From assembly GCF_030253575.1 (NCBI RefSeq), contig NC_080557.1, forward strand, positions 39,105,001 through 39,169,000: a DNA stretch of 64,000 nt, in the 5' to 3' direction. The notes under the pieces were generated by a model that saw nothing but the letters and a program-made list of their open reading frames with translations, searched no databases and was not told the DNA's origin. This document shows positions 22,091 through 33,866 of this stretch, in pieces. Both the position numbers and the translations under genes were made by a program. The stretch comes from Rhododendron vialii. Lineage: Eukaryota > Streptophyta > Magnoliopsida > Ericales > Ericaceae. Every line of letters starts with the position of its first letter. Position 1 is the stretch's first letter.

Positions 22091-23537
22091 TTAGAAAAAA
22101 ATAAATAAATCATAACCCGCCTTGTTTTGTTTGGTTAAGGCCAGATCTGAATGGCCCAATTCGGAGCCCAACTCGACCACATCGGAGCCCAAACTCAAAA
22201 CCCGTCTCACAAGTTTCAGCAGGCCAGATTTGGTTTGAACCTATCGCACCGTTGCATCCGGTCCGCAGAATCAACCCGTTTCTTCAATCCGACGGCTATT
22301 AGCTTTCCCTCTCTCAACACGAGAATTGATCATCCTTTTAAAACCCCCAAAACCCTGCAAACGAAGCAAAACATCTCTTTCTACAACATTCTCTCTCTCT
22401 CTCTCTCTAACTACGACCTCCAATTGCTTGGTAATCAAGTTCACTCAAATACAAGATTAATTCCGCTTATACACATAGAAACATGTTTTATTGCTATTTG
22501 TTTTCGTATCGATCTTACTGTTCTCTGTGTTCGGTTTGGTTGAGCAAGTAGATCCGTTGGTAAAATGATCTTATTCTGATTTATCACCATGTTGTTCTTG
22601 TTATTATGGAGTATTTTACCAGTATATTGCGATTATCAGTAATTCATAGAATGTCCGTAAAATGTGCTTATTCAAACTGGTAATGTTTTCTCTTGTGCCT
22701 ATATTTTGTATCTGTATCAGTTGATTTCTTTTAGTAGATGGACCTATTTTGCGTTACATTACGTGTATTTCTGTATTCATATTTGTGTGTGTGTCTGATA
22801 GCTGTATCAATATTTGTGTGTGTGTGTTTGAGGGGTTTTGTGCGTGTCTTCAAACTTAGATGAACCTACATGTGATTGATGAACCTACATGTGATTTTAC
22901 TGCTTTTCCTGGGAAGGTTTGCTTGTTGGACTCCAAAAATAACCACCCTCGAAGTTTTTACCATGGTTTTAGAGCTGAAACCTGCAAAACAATACGATGT
23001 TGGAATTCTAGAAATCAAATGCGACAACATGAAAGCTTGGACCATAATAGTACTCATTCCTAAAATTTCCTTTCCTTGGCCATTTGAAAGGAGCATGTAT
23101 GAAAGAAAATTAGGGAGGACAAAGTGACATAGAGAGCTAGATGTTCTTAATGGTACCCCTTGTGGAATTCATCTGACTATTCGTTCAGGATCTTTTTCCA
23201 TTTGGATCTGAAATGGGATTGGATATCACAGTTTTCTGGTCCCCAGTGGCACTGAAATTGGATTGAATTTTACAATTTTCTGGTATTCGAATTTGATTGT
23301 TCACTATATAGCTTCCACCAAGAACCTTGATCTAAGGGGTAATGGAATTTCCAATATTTGACGGATTGTGTATGAGCTATGGATGATACAAGAGACCTTG
23401 TTAAAATGCTTCCCTACTGTTTTCAGTAGCCTGGTTCTTGGACGAAACCGCTGCTCTTATGTAACTAGATACTTAGTATTCATGTTTGTTCTGTGATATC
23501 AAGGTGTGAGAAAGGAATGTTGTCAGCCAATTCGGGT

Positions 23538-23731
23538 CAATGTTCTAAAAGTCGCTCGGCGCTAGTCGGGCGGTCAGCCACCTTCGAGCGATTAATCGGA
23601 TTAGTCGACGATTAATCGGTGCATATTAATTAGTAATCGGCGATTAATCGTTAATCGGACCTAATCGGATAGGCCCTGCCAGCTATTAATCGGTGATTAA
23701 TTGCCGATTAATTCCTTGTTTTAGAACACTG
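23538..23731. mobile_element. hAT-like MITE, perfect 8 bp target duplication
   Basis: Ends CAATGTTCTAAAA and TTTTAGAACACTG are inverted copies. ATTCGGGT occurs directly on both sides (23530-23537 and 23732-23739). The 194-base interior is made of repeated CGATTAATCG palindromes. It lies in the likely 5' UTR intron of the IF1-like gene. Confidence 0.9.
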
Positions 23732-23818
23732 ATTCGGGTAGCTTTTGATCGACATACCTCTAGATATTCATAATTTTTCTTTTTACAGCAAAATAACTGT
23801 ATCTGATTCCTAGCTGCA

Positions 23819-26372
23819 ATGGCGACAAGGCTTGCTGCAAGATATGTACCCCGTAGGCTCATGAGCAAAGGTAAAGTTCTTGGTGAGGAGGAAAAGGCTG
23901 CAGAGAATGTCTACATTAAGGTCTGCTTTCTCTCTGTTCATATGCTAGTTTATTGTAATTTTGCGATGTGCGTCTTGTTTTATCTTTGCGAGCTGGTTAT
24001 ATTGCTATCTTATATAGAGGGACAGGAAATCCCATGGAAGTATTTGTTTCTTGTGATTTCACACGCGGAATTTGTAAGCTTCAGCATGCAATAATTTATT
24101 TTCCAGAGAGTACCTAACTAATTTCTTCAAGCAATTTGCTGTTGATATTTGCAATTGCTTGATTGTATGTCACCGCCATGAGTTTTCGTCTATGTTTCCC
24201 AGACTAGTTGCATCTTTTCATGCGAGTGTGAACATTAGTACTGGCTTTGTTCGGTTCTCAACTTAGTTTTAGTTTTGTTTTCAATCATTACCCTACTTCT
24301 TTCTCCAATCATTACCCTATTTCTCCAATTATTACTTTCACATCTCTTTCTATCTCTCTCCAATCATTACCCCTATCTTCAATCATTACTGTATTTCTCT
24401 CTCTACCCACTACCAAAACTAAACTAAACTAAACTCTCAACCAAACACTACCAGTATACTCAACTTTCTCCATGCTAGGGGTTGTGAATTTGGGGAAAAG
24501 GACCAGATGTCTCATATAATTTAGCTGCATTTATGAAGCATGGACATTATGTGTTTCCATACTATTATGAATAAGGAACAAACCTAAGTCACGGCTGTGA
24601 ATTTGTGGTGGATTGGGGTATAGTTTTCCTATGAACGATAGATGCAAGTGGCTTTTCATTGGTGGTTTTCCTTCACATATCTGTGATTTTAACCAGCATT
24701 CTGCCCTCAACTTTGAGATGGATATCCATATTAAGGGAAGTATATCTGCTTATTACGTGTTTTGTCCAATATTTTGTGATGTCTTCTAAAACTATGTGTT
24801 CTTTTGCAGAAAATCGAGCAAGAGAAGATGGAGAAGCTTGCTCGCAAGGTACGATCAAGAGTACTTAGAAAGACTCTAACTGAAGAAAAATAAGTTAGTA
24901 GTTTATTCATCTGGTTGGCCTTTCCTGACATGGACTGATGGACCTTAGATGCTACTTAGTATTCTATACTGATATTTTTGTCGAACTAGCACTCAATTAC
25001 TTTATTCTTTAAATGCTAAGGTTTCCTTCAATATTACACTTCCCATACAAGATAAAATAGCTCTGCAGATTTACTTGGGCAAGATAAAATAGCTCTGCAG
25101 ATTTGCTTAGACAAGTGCATGTGGACCACGTAAAAGTACAAGTATTAGTTGTTAGTTGTTACATACTGAGTTTCCTAGAATCTTTCACCACTAACTGCTA
25201 TAACAAGTGAACGACTGGTGCTGAATACAAGTATTACTTGTTATACATCTCTATGTGTTCAAGTATCTAATAGCAACTTATGGACCGAACACTCGAACAG
25301 TTATATTTATATTGTTGTTGGCTTTGGTCGCCTAGGTTTTCCAGCTTTGCAACAGTTCATGATGCCTAGTTCTCCTTTTTCTGATTTTCTTCTCCCACAT
25401 AGTTTGCTTGGGGTTGTTGCGATGCACCGCTTGTTTTGATATGGTGGAATACTAGTTGTTAGTATTATTTAGTCAAATTCAGTTTGACCCTATATAATAC
25501 AAATCTAGTGGCCAATGTCATATTGGGAATCGTATGCTTCATGAATCATGACTTAAGATGCTATTCATGCGGTTTTTTTGTTTGACTTTTTCAAAAATGT
25601 TAGATCTCCTCTTTTTACAGGTTTTTCCTTCTTTAAATAACCATTGAAGACATTTTGAGGTGTTTAAGCTTGTATCTAGTAGTCCCGCTTTCCCCTACTT
25701 TTACTATAGGTGTTCTATAACACTCCTTTTAAGTGACCAAAAAGACATTTTTTCATTCATTTACATAATCAAAAATAAAAAAAGTTTGTCTTTTCACAAA
25801 GCCCAACATGCAAAGAGATCTTTTAGGTTTTTGATAATGATCTTGAATGGTTCTTTCCTTTACTTTTCAGTTAGCTAATTGTTTTCTTGCAAGTAGATTA
25901 ATTCACAGTCACATGTAATTCACATTGCTCCAACACATCTTTTGACATGAAGGAAAGCCCTCCTACTCAGCAACATGTCAGTTGTCTCTGCTCACAGCCA
26001 TTTTAATGTTAATATATATCTGACCATCCAGATCTACAATTAGGTCTTACATTTTTTGTTTTCTTACCTGTTTTAGATAGTGTTACCGCATGTTGTGATG
26101 CACGATTGGATTCAAAATTCTCATATTGATATGATAACTTGTGGGTTAAACGGTATCAGGGGCCTAAACCAGAGGATAAACCACCGACGGCAAATGATGT
26201 TAAGACCAAGGCAACTGATGTTAAGACTAGCGATCCAGCTTCCTCAACATCTGGGGTATCAACCGACAAGTACAGAAACTTTGCAGTTGCAGCTGCCTTG
26301 GTGACTGGCTTGGGTTCTCTGGGCTGGTACCTCTCATCCAGGAAGAAGAAGACCGAAGAAGTGCATAACTAA
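23819..26372 (+). CDS. Mitochondrial IF1-like (ATPase inhibitor-like) small membrane protein, At2g27730 type
   Basis: Three coding exons, 23819-23920, 24810-24848 and 26160-26372 (102+39+213 bases), join in frame with GT-AG introns to 117 residues. The N-terminus MATRLAARYVPRRL is a basic, Ser/Ala/Arg-type mitochondrial presequence. Residues about 16-47 (GKVLGEEEKAAENVYIK + KIEQEKMEKLARK) form a charged helix resembling the IF1 ATPase-inhibitor motif. A low-complexity linker follows, then one membrane segment at residues 87-105 (NFAVAAALVTGLGSLGWYL) and a basic tail. The order matches Arabidopsis At2g27730, a little-characterised mitochondrial protein; classical IF1 lacks the membrane anchor, so inhibition of ATP synthase is not certain. 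A 5' UTR exon near 22340-22430 with donor at about 22431 and acceptor at about 23813 is likely. Confidence 0.85.
24241..24451. mobile_element. MITE in IF1-like intron 1 (GGCTTTGTTCGGTT... ends)
   Basis: GGCTTTGTTCGGTTCTCAACTT on the left and CTCTCAACCAAACACTACC on the right are approximate inverted copies. Interior is a TC-rich tandem of 'CAATCATTACCCTA' units, as in the element at 39926-40167. Confidence 0.6.
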
Positions 26373-27067
26373 TGTTGAAACTGCTTTGGATAATCTGACT
26401 TTTGTGGTGCCTGAAATGGTTGCTTCCATATCATGGCTTCCTTATGGTAGTTACAAATAAGTAAATAGCATATGTTGGAGACAGTGACACTGTCTTTCTC
26501 CCTCAATTACATCATCTGGTTTTAGCTGGAGATCAGATAGTTTTTTTTTAGTTTATCCACTGTTCTATCGGAGTTGAACCAATCTGTTTTGATCCGGGTT
26601 ACAATTTATGCTCGATAGATAGAATTCTCTCCCCCTCTCTCTCTCTGTGGCTTGGGTAAACTTCTAATTTGGTGTTGATGAGATCAAATTATTAATTGAA
26701 AAACAAAAAACTTAGAACATATTTTAGCCATGGTTCGTGCCTGAAATAAACCATGCAAACAGCCGATGAATTTTATTACAACTACTTCTTTGTGTTTGAC
26801 GAAGTATTGTGATCTTAAATCATTTTTTTGGACTCTCAACCAACGAAAATATTCTTATACTGTAGTAGTAGTAGTAGTAGTAGTACTACTTTGGTTGGTA
26901 CTAAAGGTTGGACCTAGGTAGATTTTGGTAAAAACCAGAATTAGAACAAAAATACTACAGTAATTGGTTCGTCACGATAAACTTTAAACGAGGCTCGTTT
27001 AATTGATTGATATACACAAGTGGGGATTCGACCTACCTTCCCCGGTCTCCTCCTACTGCCTCTACTG

Positions 27068-27095
<28 letters not shown>
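26373..27095. other. Intergenic between IF1-like and carbamoylputrescine amidase genes
   Basis: Same-strand neighbours. Holds the 3' flank of the first and the promoter and leader of the second, a (GTA)n run at about 26862-26885 and a (GA)n run at about 27067-27095 just before the next start codon. Confidence 0.6.
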
Positions 27096-27098
<3 letters not shown>

Positions 27099-28715
27099 GA
27101 GGGAAGGAGAGTAGTGGTCTCAGCCCTGCAATTCGCTTGCACCGACGACGTCTCCACTAATGTCAACACCGCCGAAAGGTCTCTCCTCCTTCTCCCTCCT
27201 ATTTGTATACTGGTCATGTCAAAATTCTAGGTCACGAAACTCAGAAAAAATAAAAAAGCAGCACTAGTTTCCCTTTCCTTCACCATTTATCTCCGATTCT
27301 AAGTAGGGTTTGCGTACAACGAAATACTTTCACTCGTTCTGTAATTTGCTGACATCGATTCCAACAAATTCTAAGTGATCTTTTTTCGGTGCAGGCTGGT
27401 TAGAGCTGCCCATGGAAAGGGTGCCAACATCATTCTTATTCAGGTAACTGATATTTTTCATTTCAATCGATATGTGTAGCTCTGTTTAATTTGTTAGGCT
27501 CTATTCGGATCATGGATTACTAGTTGAGTAAAGGCTTCATTTTTATTTTGCACGGCAAGTAAAAGCTTCATTTGGTATTAGGAAAATGCTAACCTGTGTG
27601 CAAAGGGAGGAGGATAATAGGTAAAATGTGTATTGATATCCGAGGAAATGTGTATAGATATTTGTGGGAAAATACTAATATCCGTGACATGTATATTGAT
27701 AGTTGAATTTGTTTGGAATTATTGGCATATTATCCTCCGCCTAGTGGGCGGGGGTTTAGCAAGATGGTTGTTTACTTGAATTTAAGATTGGTCAAGATTT
27801 GAGCAAGGGATGGACATGCCCTATCGGAGAGAATAAGCCATAGTTATTCTTTTTCATTGGTATATCTATCCACAAATCCACGATCAAAACATGGCCTTTA
27901 TGTTGCTTTCTGTTCTTGACGACAATTTCTTCAATAGGTGCAATGTTGTGCTGAATTTATCCTTGCGCTATTTGATGGCTTTTTAGTTTATTTGTTTATA
28001 AGAAGCTTACATATTATTCAACTCACATTTTGATCTCAATGCAGAAATCCCTTGACCCTCTTCTCTATTTTAACTGTCAGAATTTTTAAACTGCAAGTTA
28101 TTGATTCATATTTGTGGAATTGAAGACCTTTGAAACCAATACGAAGAGAATTTCAGAATATTCAGTTTCTTTACTCTTTTCTTCAGTCCATGTAACTCAT
28201 AAGCCCCTATTACTTGATCACTTCAATTATAACAGCATCGTAGATCCTACTAGTTGCGTTGAGAGATGTTAGCACCTGTTATATTTGGTTGGTCAAAAGA
28301 ATTGACAAAATATAAGAGTCTGAGGAAATTAGAATTCACAAATTGAATGATGTGCTTTTGTCTTTTGATGGACCACAAAGTAAAGAATGATAACTGCAAA
28401 TCTTGACCACTGGCTACTATGAAATACTTACTCATTTCTCATGGCTGGGGCAAGCTTATTGGTTGATGGTTTCTCTTGGTTATAGGGTTATGAGCCAATT
28501 ATTCAGGCCGTAACATAGTCATAGAGAGCATTACTCTTCTAAGTTTTAACCTGAAACTCCAAACACTAGATGGTCCAGTTGGTATTGTGTAAATTAAGTT
28601 TCCTTTGGCATTTTTGTGTCTTTACCTTGGAAAGAGTTGTAATGAGAGTTTATTGCAAACAGTTTACGTGCATAATGATGTAGTTATGAACTCATGAGTC
28701 ATGGCATGCCTTTGT

Positions 28716-28773
<58 letters not shown>

Positions 28774-30681
28774 TACACACACACACACAAAATTTTACGC
28801 TTTGATTCCAATAGTCTTGTGGACCAGTGGTTTTCTACGTCTTTCTTCAGTTGACTGATCGCTAAACTCCCTTGTTTCTGTATCTTATTTCTTTGGAGAT
28901 TCTGAGTCTATATCATCTGAAGTTCATTTTCATTTCCATGTGGGTGCATGCAGGAACTATTTGAAGGTTATTACTTCTGTCAAGCACAAAGGGAGGATTT
29001 CTTTCAGCGAGCCAAGCCTTATAAGGGCCACCCCACGATTCTAAGGTAGATAACTAAGGTTGTGGTCAGTTATAAACTGTGGTCAGCTGATTGAATGATT
29101 TATGCTATTGAGGCCCTTGCTATTATTGCCATATAATAAAACAACACTTCCATCTGGCATGCTATGTAGGATGCAAAAGCTTGCAAAAGAGTTGGGGGTA
29201 GTTATACCAGTTAGCTTTTTTGAAGAGGCAAACAATGCTCATTACAATTCAATAGCCATAATTGATGCTGATGGGGCAGATCTTGGACTCTATAGGAAGT
29301 CCCATATTCCAGATGGACCAGGTTTGTGGACGACCAACTAACCTTGAAGCTTCTAAGTTGGTGATTTCATTTTTTCGCTGAAATGAATAGTTCCTTTTGT
29401 CAGGCTACCAGGAAAAGTTCTACTTTAATCCAGGAGACACTGGCTTTAAGGTGGCTGTTTAATATAGTTGAAACATAGTGGTATTTACAAAGTTTGATGA
29501 TGGCTTGTGTCCTAATGGAACTTCTTTTTGCGGTTATGGTTTTTGTATACAGGTTTTCCATACTAAATTTGCAAAAATTGGAGTTGGTAAGAAATTTTTT
29601 CCTTTTCCATTCATTGTTTTGGCTCTCTGTTTGTTCAATAGTTTGTGGTAATTTATATGTGCTTGTAAACTTTTTCAGATACGGCTTTTAAGTATGTTCT
29701 CAAATATGAGAAGCTAAAAAAGTAGTAGATCTCTAATCGACTTTTGCGTAGTGTTTGTCAGCAATTTGCTGGGATCAGTGGTTTCCAGAGGCAGCTCGAG
29801 CTATGGTACTCCAAGGTGCAGAAATATTATTTTACCCAACTGCTATTGGTTCTGAACCTCAAGATACTGGACTTGATTCTTGTGATCACTGGAAGCGAGT
29901 CATGCAAGGGCATGCCGGAGCCAATTTGGTTAGTTCCATATTCTGGCAAGTCAATACTTATTAGGCTAGGATATGTGCATCTTCATCCTGTCTGCTTACT
30001 CTTTCTAGTTCCTATGAAGAGTTGCTGAGTACCCTTATTTACTTTGTAGCTTACCTCCCTAGACGTGATCGAAATTACTTCCTCCCTATACTTTGTCTTT
30101 CAAGAAGGAATACCAATTTGGGACATCTAAATGGAAAGATTGACCACGGGACCAGTAATATTGGTCTTTTTCCTAATTGTTACTATGTTATGGCCGAAAG
30201 TATTGCTTTGACATTTCCATTATACGTTATTGCATCATGAAATGCTACCCACTCACACAGGACCAATCAATTTGGATAAATTCAGGTACCTCTAGTCGCT
30301 TCAAACCGCGTTGGTAAAGAGATAATCGAGACTGAGCATGGAAAGAGTGAGATCACATTCTATGGGAACTCTTTTATAGCAGGTAAATATTCAACAGTTT
30401 CCACCTTTTTTATTTGCGCCAATTTTAGAGGTGAAAGTATGATATTGCTGTATTTGAGGGTTTTATAGTTGATCGATGGTTGAACACTTGTAACTTGCTG
30501 AACAGGACCCACTGGAGAAATCATTGAAACTGCTGATGATAAAGAGGAAGCTGTTCTCGTAACCCATTTTGATCTCGACATGATAAAGTCCAAAAGACAC
30601 AGTTGGGGAGTATTTCGAGATCGGCGTCCTGATTTATACAAGGTGCTTCTGACATTAGATGGCAGCAACCCCCAACTCTGA
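27096..30681 (+). CDS. NLP1: N-carbamoylputrescine amidase (nitrilase-like protein 1)
   Basis: Complete nine-exon gene: 27096-27178, 27395-27443, 28954-29045, 29170-29321, 29404-29450, 29553-29586, 29762-29928, 30286-30382, 30506-30681. All introns are GT-AG and the exons join in frame to 298 residues, the usual length. It converts N-carbamoylputrescine to putrescine, CO2 and ammonia, the last step of the arginine-decarboxylase polyamine route. The carbon-nitrogen hydrolase triad is intact: Glu45 (QELFEGYYF), Lys118 (YRKSHIPDGPGY) and Cys155 (ICWDQWFPE). ATG 27096 sits just after a (GA)n tract and gives the conserved start MEGRRVVVSALQFAC. The last exon ends GVFRDRRPDLYKVLLTLDG. Intron 2 (27444-28953) carries a compound TC/AC microsatellite. 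Confidence 0.96.
28721..28790. repeat. Compound (TC)n(AC)n microsatellite
   Basis: About 15 TC units followed by about 19 CA units with one interruption, inside intron 2 of the carbamoylputrescine amidase gene. Confidence 0.9.
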
Positions 30682-32029
30682 ACTTAACACATGTTACTGT
30701 TATCCTATTTTAGTTACTTGTTGTATGCTCAATATCCAAGATTTTATTCTGCCGTCTCTGTGGCATGCGTGTGCCCACACTTTTCTTTAGCTTTCTTTCT
30801 CCCTCATATTTTGACACTCTTCTTCTTGTTTTTTTGGTACTTCGGAATATTAGACACTCATGTTGTTGCTCAGCTGGTTTGGGAGATATGGCAGACACAT
30901 ATAGAACTTGACCATTTCGCTGGCACTTGAACCGAATAAATACGAGAATTACTGTGTTCGGATCTTCGATACAATGTGGCAAATCATGTTTATATGGGTG
31001 TCACAGAAAGTTGTTCCGGTGCTTTTCCTTGATTGAATCACATAAATTACACCAAGCTGTATTTTGGTTCTTGGTTGATCCTTGCACACATGCTGCCTAA
31101 GATGATCTTTCAAAGACCTGGGACTCGTATTTCGCCACGTGTCGTGGTAGTTGTCATTGTGCATAATATCTGCATGATTTTGGTGAAAGAATGTAATAAA
31201 TGAAGTATCTGTTGTCGTTCTGTCCCATGGCCTTTCCATTGAGTGACCCCAGTCCTTGCATCTGTTGTTGGGTTCATGGTAGTATTTAGTGAGAGATACT
31301 TCTAGACCCCTTTTTTTTTTTTGGTCCAAATTACTTACAAGGACCACGCATATGTGGAGGTCGGGATGTCACTACATGTGGCTAACCAAAGTCAAAACTT
31401 GGGTGGGATTTCGAGGTCACATGTCATGGGAGACCAAATTCACTCAGATTTCTATGCTGAGTTGTCATCTAGAAGGTTGCCATGGTGTTGGATTGCGCAG
31501 CATGATTTTTTTTGTATTTGCATTATTGAATATTTCCGCCACCGTATCTGTCCTCAACCTGCTGGAATCTTTCCTCGAAGTTTCTTATTTTATAAGTACT
31601 AATTTTTTATTTTATGAGACAGATCATTCTTTTATAATATATTATTTTTAATTTAAAATTAAGTACGTTATTATTTTTTCTTAGCGGAACGGAGCCCAGT
31701 TTCACAATTTTACCCTATTTTCCAGCCTTCAGCTTGAAAAAACAATTTTCTCTCCTTCATTTCCGCAAGTTTCTTGAGGATTTGGACTTAAGCAATGCCA
31801 TAAACACACTTTCAAAACACAATTCTTGACACAATTGTGTTCGGAATTGTTAGATGCACATAGAATCACATACATCTAATAGTACCGGATACAGCTGTGT
31901 TCAAACATTACCGTCATTGTCACCAACATCAATAATTTTTTCTGCCTCATGGCCGTTCACGGGGCACTGTCGCACCGTCGTGTGGTAATAGACTTCACAT
32001 AAATTTGTGATGGTGAAGAATATGAGTGC

Positions 32030-32240
32030 AATTTTGTTCACCCTCCTTAAAAGAGGGTGAACATTACCCTTATTCCTATTGGTTGAAATAATGTGGATTC
32101 CACCACAAAGTGATGTCATACTTACCATACAATACACTTTTTTGTAATCATGACATCACTTTGTGGTAGGATACACATTATTCCAACCAATAAAAAAAAG
32201 AGTAATGTTCAACCCTCTTAAGTGAAGTGTGAACAAAACT
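32030..32240. mobile_element. Palindromic MITE (about 210 bases)
   Basis: The left arm (TTTTGTTCACCCTCCTTAAAAG ... CCACAAAGTGATGTCAT) is inverse to the right arm (ATGACATCACTTTGTGG ... CTCTTAAGTGAAGTGTGAACAAAA) almost throughout, giving a hairpin with about 90-base arms. No clear target duplication. Confidence 0.75.
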
Positions 32241-32487
32241 AACTCGAAGAGTATTGGGGCACCACCTGAGACCACTAAATAACTCTCTCGGACGAAGTCG
32301 ATAGTTTAAGCAATGAAAAACAAGGTATCCGAGGCATTTTGTCTTAAAATCAGACCGCTGCTTGGCTGTCGTTATCTGGATTGATTTTGCGGAGAACAGT
32401 CGGAAATTATTCGTAGGAAATAAAATGCTCGTTGTTTTCATATTGTTACGAACTCAAGGGCGAAAATTGTTTTCAATAGGCTCAAGT

Positions 32488-32612
32488 CCCGTTCTGCTAA
32501 AAGAAATAAATACTTATTTTTGAATTAAAAATGATGTATTATGAGAGAATGATTTTTCTCGTAAAACGAAAAATAAATACTTATAAAATAAGAACTTTAG
32601 CTGAACGGAAAC
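32488..32612. mobile_element. Short MITE with CCCGTTCTGCTAAA...TTTAGCTGAACGG ends
   Basis: Inverted ends and inverted AATAAATACTTATTTT / AAAATAAGTATTTATT subterminal parts. A half-copy with similar ends (CTTAGCGGAACGGAGCC) lies at about 31570-31698. Confidence 0.6.
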
Positions 32613-33029
32613 AATTATATAATGTTTTTCCAAATTGTTACGGAGTATTTTGTTGAAATAATCAGGAAACAAGTTTCTAAAACCATAAACCAAATACGGA
32701 GTAGTTTTCGAAAAGTGTTCCCTCATCCCCAAACATGTTTGTCTACCTTTCACCCTTTCCAGTAAGTTAAATTAGACATTCCAAAAGCAAACACTTCGCT
32801 GAAAAAATTTGACAAAAGTTTAGGAACTGCATCAAGAACATAAAGTCCGACCCAAAATAAAAAAAAAAAAGAAGAAGAAGAAGAAGAAGACAAAATCAGA
32901 TGCATCCTCTTATCCATTTTTCTTATTTGCACCTTTTCATGGATATGAGACCATAAACCTAACCTTTGGAACACAAAAAAGAAATCAAATTCAAACCTTG
33001 ATCTTTACCCTTGAACCCTTCCCTACCTA

Positions 33030-33866
33030 TCAACAGTCCCCACCTCCATCGTTATTAAGCTTCAAATTCTTGCCATCGCCATTTTCTCCTTCCTTTTCAC
33101 TTCTTACATCAATGTCATTATCACAATCATCATCACCATTATTTTCTTCATCTTCGTCTTCATCATCTTCTTCTTCTTCTTCGTCCTCGTATATTTCCTC
33201 ATCTGACATACAAAGCTGCAGCTTCAATCTACCATTCTCTCTCTTGGCACGTAGGAATTCTTGAGTTGGCATTCTTATTTCCTTCAACACAAACCTTCCC
33301 TCGTTCCGGTATGACTTGAAGCACACCCACGGCTTTCCACCCTTCCCAATGCTAGAGATTGGCGGAGGAAAGGTTCTTCCAGTTGACCTTGATCTCCTTA
33401 ATTCCCCTGTTGTATGCCTTGTAATTCTTATCTTGTTTTGCCAATCAGAACCCATTTCGTCGTTCAAATCCTCGACTTCGTCTGAGCTTTCGAATCCGAG
33501 ACCCTCCGTGCAATGTTGTAGGCTTTCTGAATTCATAGACGAGAAACTATCACTGTGTTTATGAGAACCCATATATTGTGTTCTTGAAAAATAATCTGGT
33601 GACTTTCTGTTGTCATTTTTCTCAAAAGCAGGTTGCGGGTTTTGATGTATCTGTGATAATGATGAGGACGAGGACGAGGAGGAGAGAGGAAGAGGGGATT
33701 CTTGATTATCTTTGAAATGTAATTCGCCAAAGATTTCGGTGAAGGAGGAAGCTTCGCTGGGTCTGGGGGACTTAATCTGATTCCATGGAGATAGGGACTC
33801 GAGGAGGGTTGGGTTTTCAGGCAATGGCTTCTTGAAGATGTGTTGAAGGCTTCCACAGGCAGCCAT
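33030..33866 (-). CDS. FANTASTIC FOUR (FAF)-domain protein, FAF-like
   Basis: Intronless, 278 residues, starting MAACGSLQHIFKKPLPENPTL. The N-terminal half is Ser/Pro-rich and probably disordered (polyserine at about 62-69). The FAF domain lies around residues 166-218: it begins FPPPISSIGKGGKPWVCF, continues with EGRFVLKEIRMP and ends with LRAKRENGRLKL. It is followed by a strongly acidic tail (YEDEEEEEDDEDEDEE) encoded by a GAA/GAT-rich stretch. FAF proteins are plant-specific regulators; the Arabidopsis FAFs affect shoot meristem size through WUS/CLV3. This protein resembles the FAF-like subgroup (At5g22090), whose role is poorly known. A (GA)n tract at about 33963-33987 lies in the probable leader. 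Confidence 0.88.
   Translation of the reverse strand: MAACGSLQHIFKKPLPENPTLLESLSPWNQIKSPRPSEASSFTEIFGELHFKDNQESPLPLSSSSSSSSLSQIHQNPQPAFEKNDNRKSPDYFSRTQYMGSHKHSDSFSSMNSESLQHCTEGLGFESSDEVEDLNDEMGSDWQNKIRITRHTTGELRRSRSTGRTFPPPISSIGKGGKPWVCFKSYRNEGRFVLKEIRMPTQEFLRAKRENGRLKLQLCMSDEEIYEDEEEEEDDEDEDEENNGDDDCDNDIDVRSEKEGENGDGKNLKLNNDGGGDC

Larger units (their letters stand above)
30682..33029. other. Intergenic, MITE-bearing, between convergent genes
   Basis: Separates the amidase gene (+) and the FAF gene (-), so both ends are 3' flanks. Apart from the two MITEs listed and a (GAA)n run at about 32870-32890, I see nothing recognisable. Confidence 0.5.

Noticed and set aside
22151-22543. 130-residue open frame on + upstream of the IF1-like gene
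   Set aside because: It overlaps the probable promoter and leader exon (TC-rich, donor-like GTAATC near 22431), lacks any family signature and differs in composition from real exons nearby.
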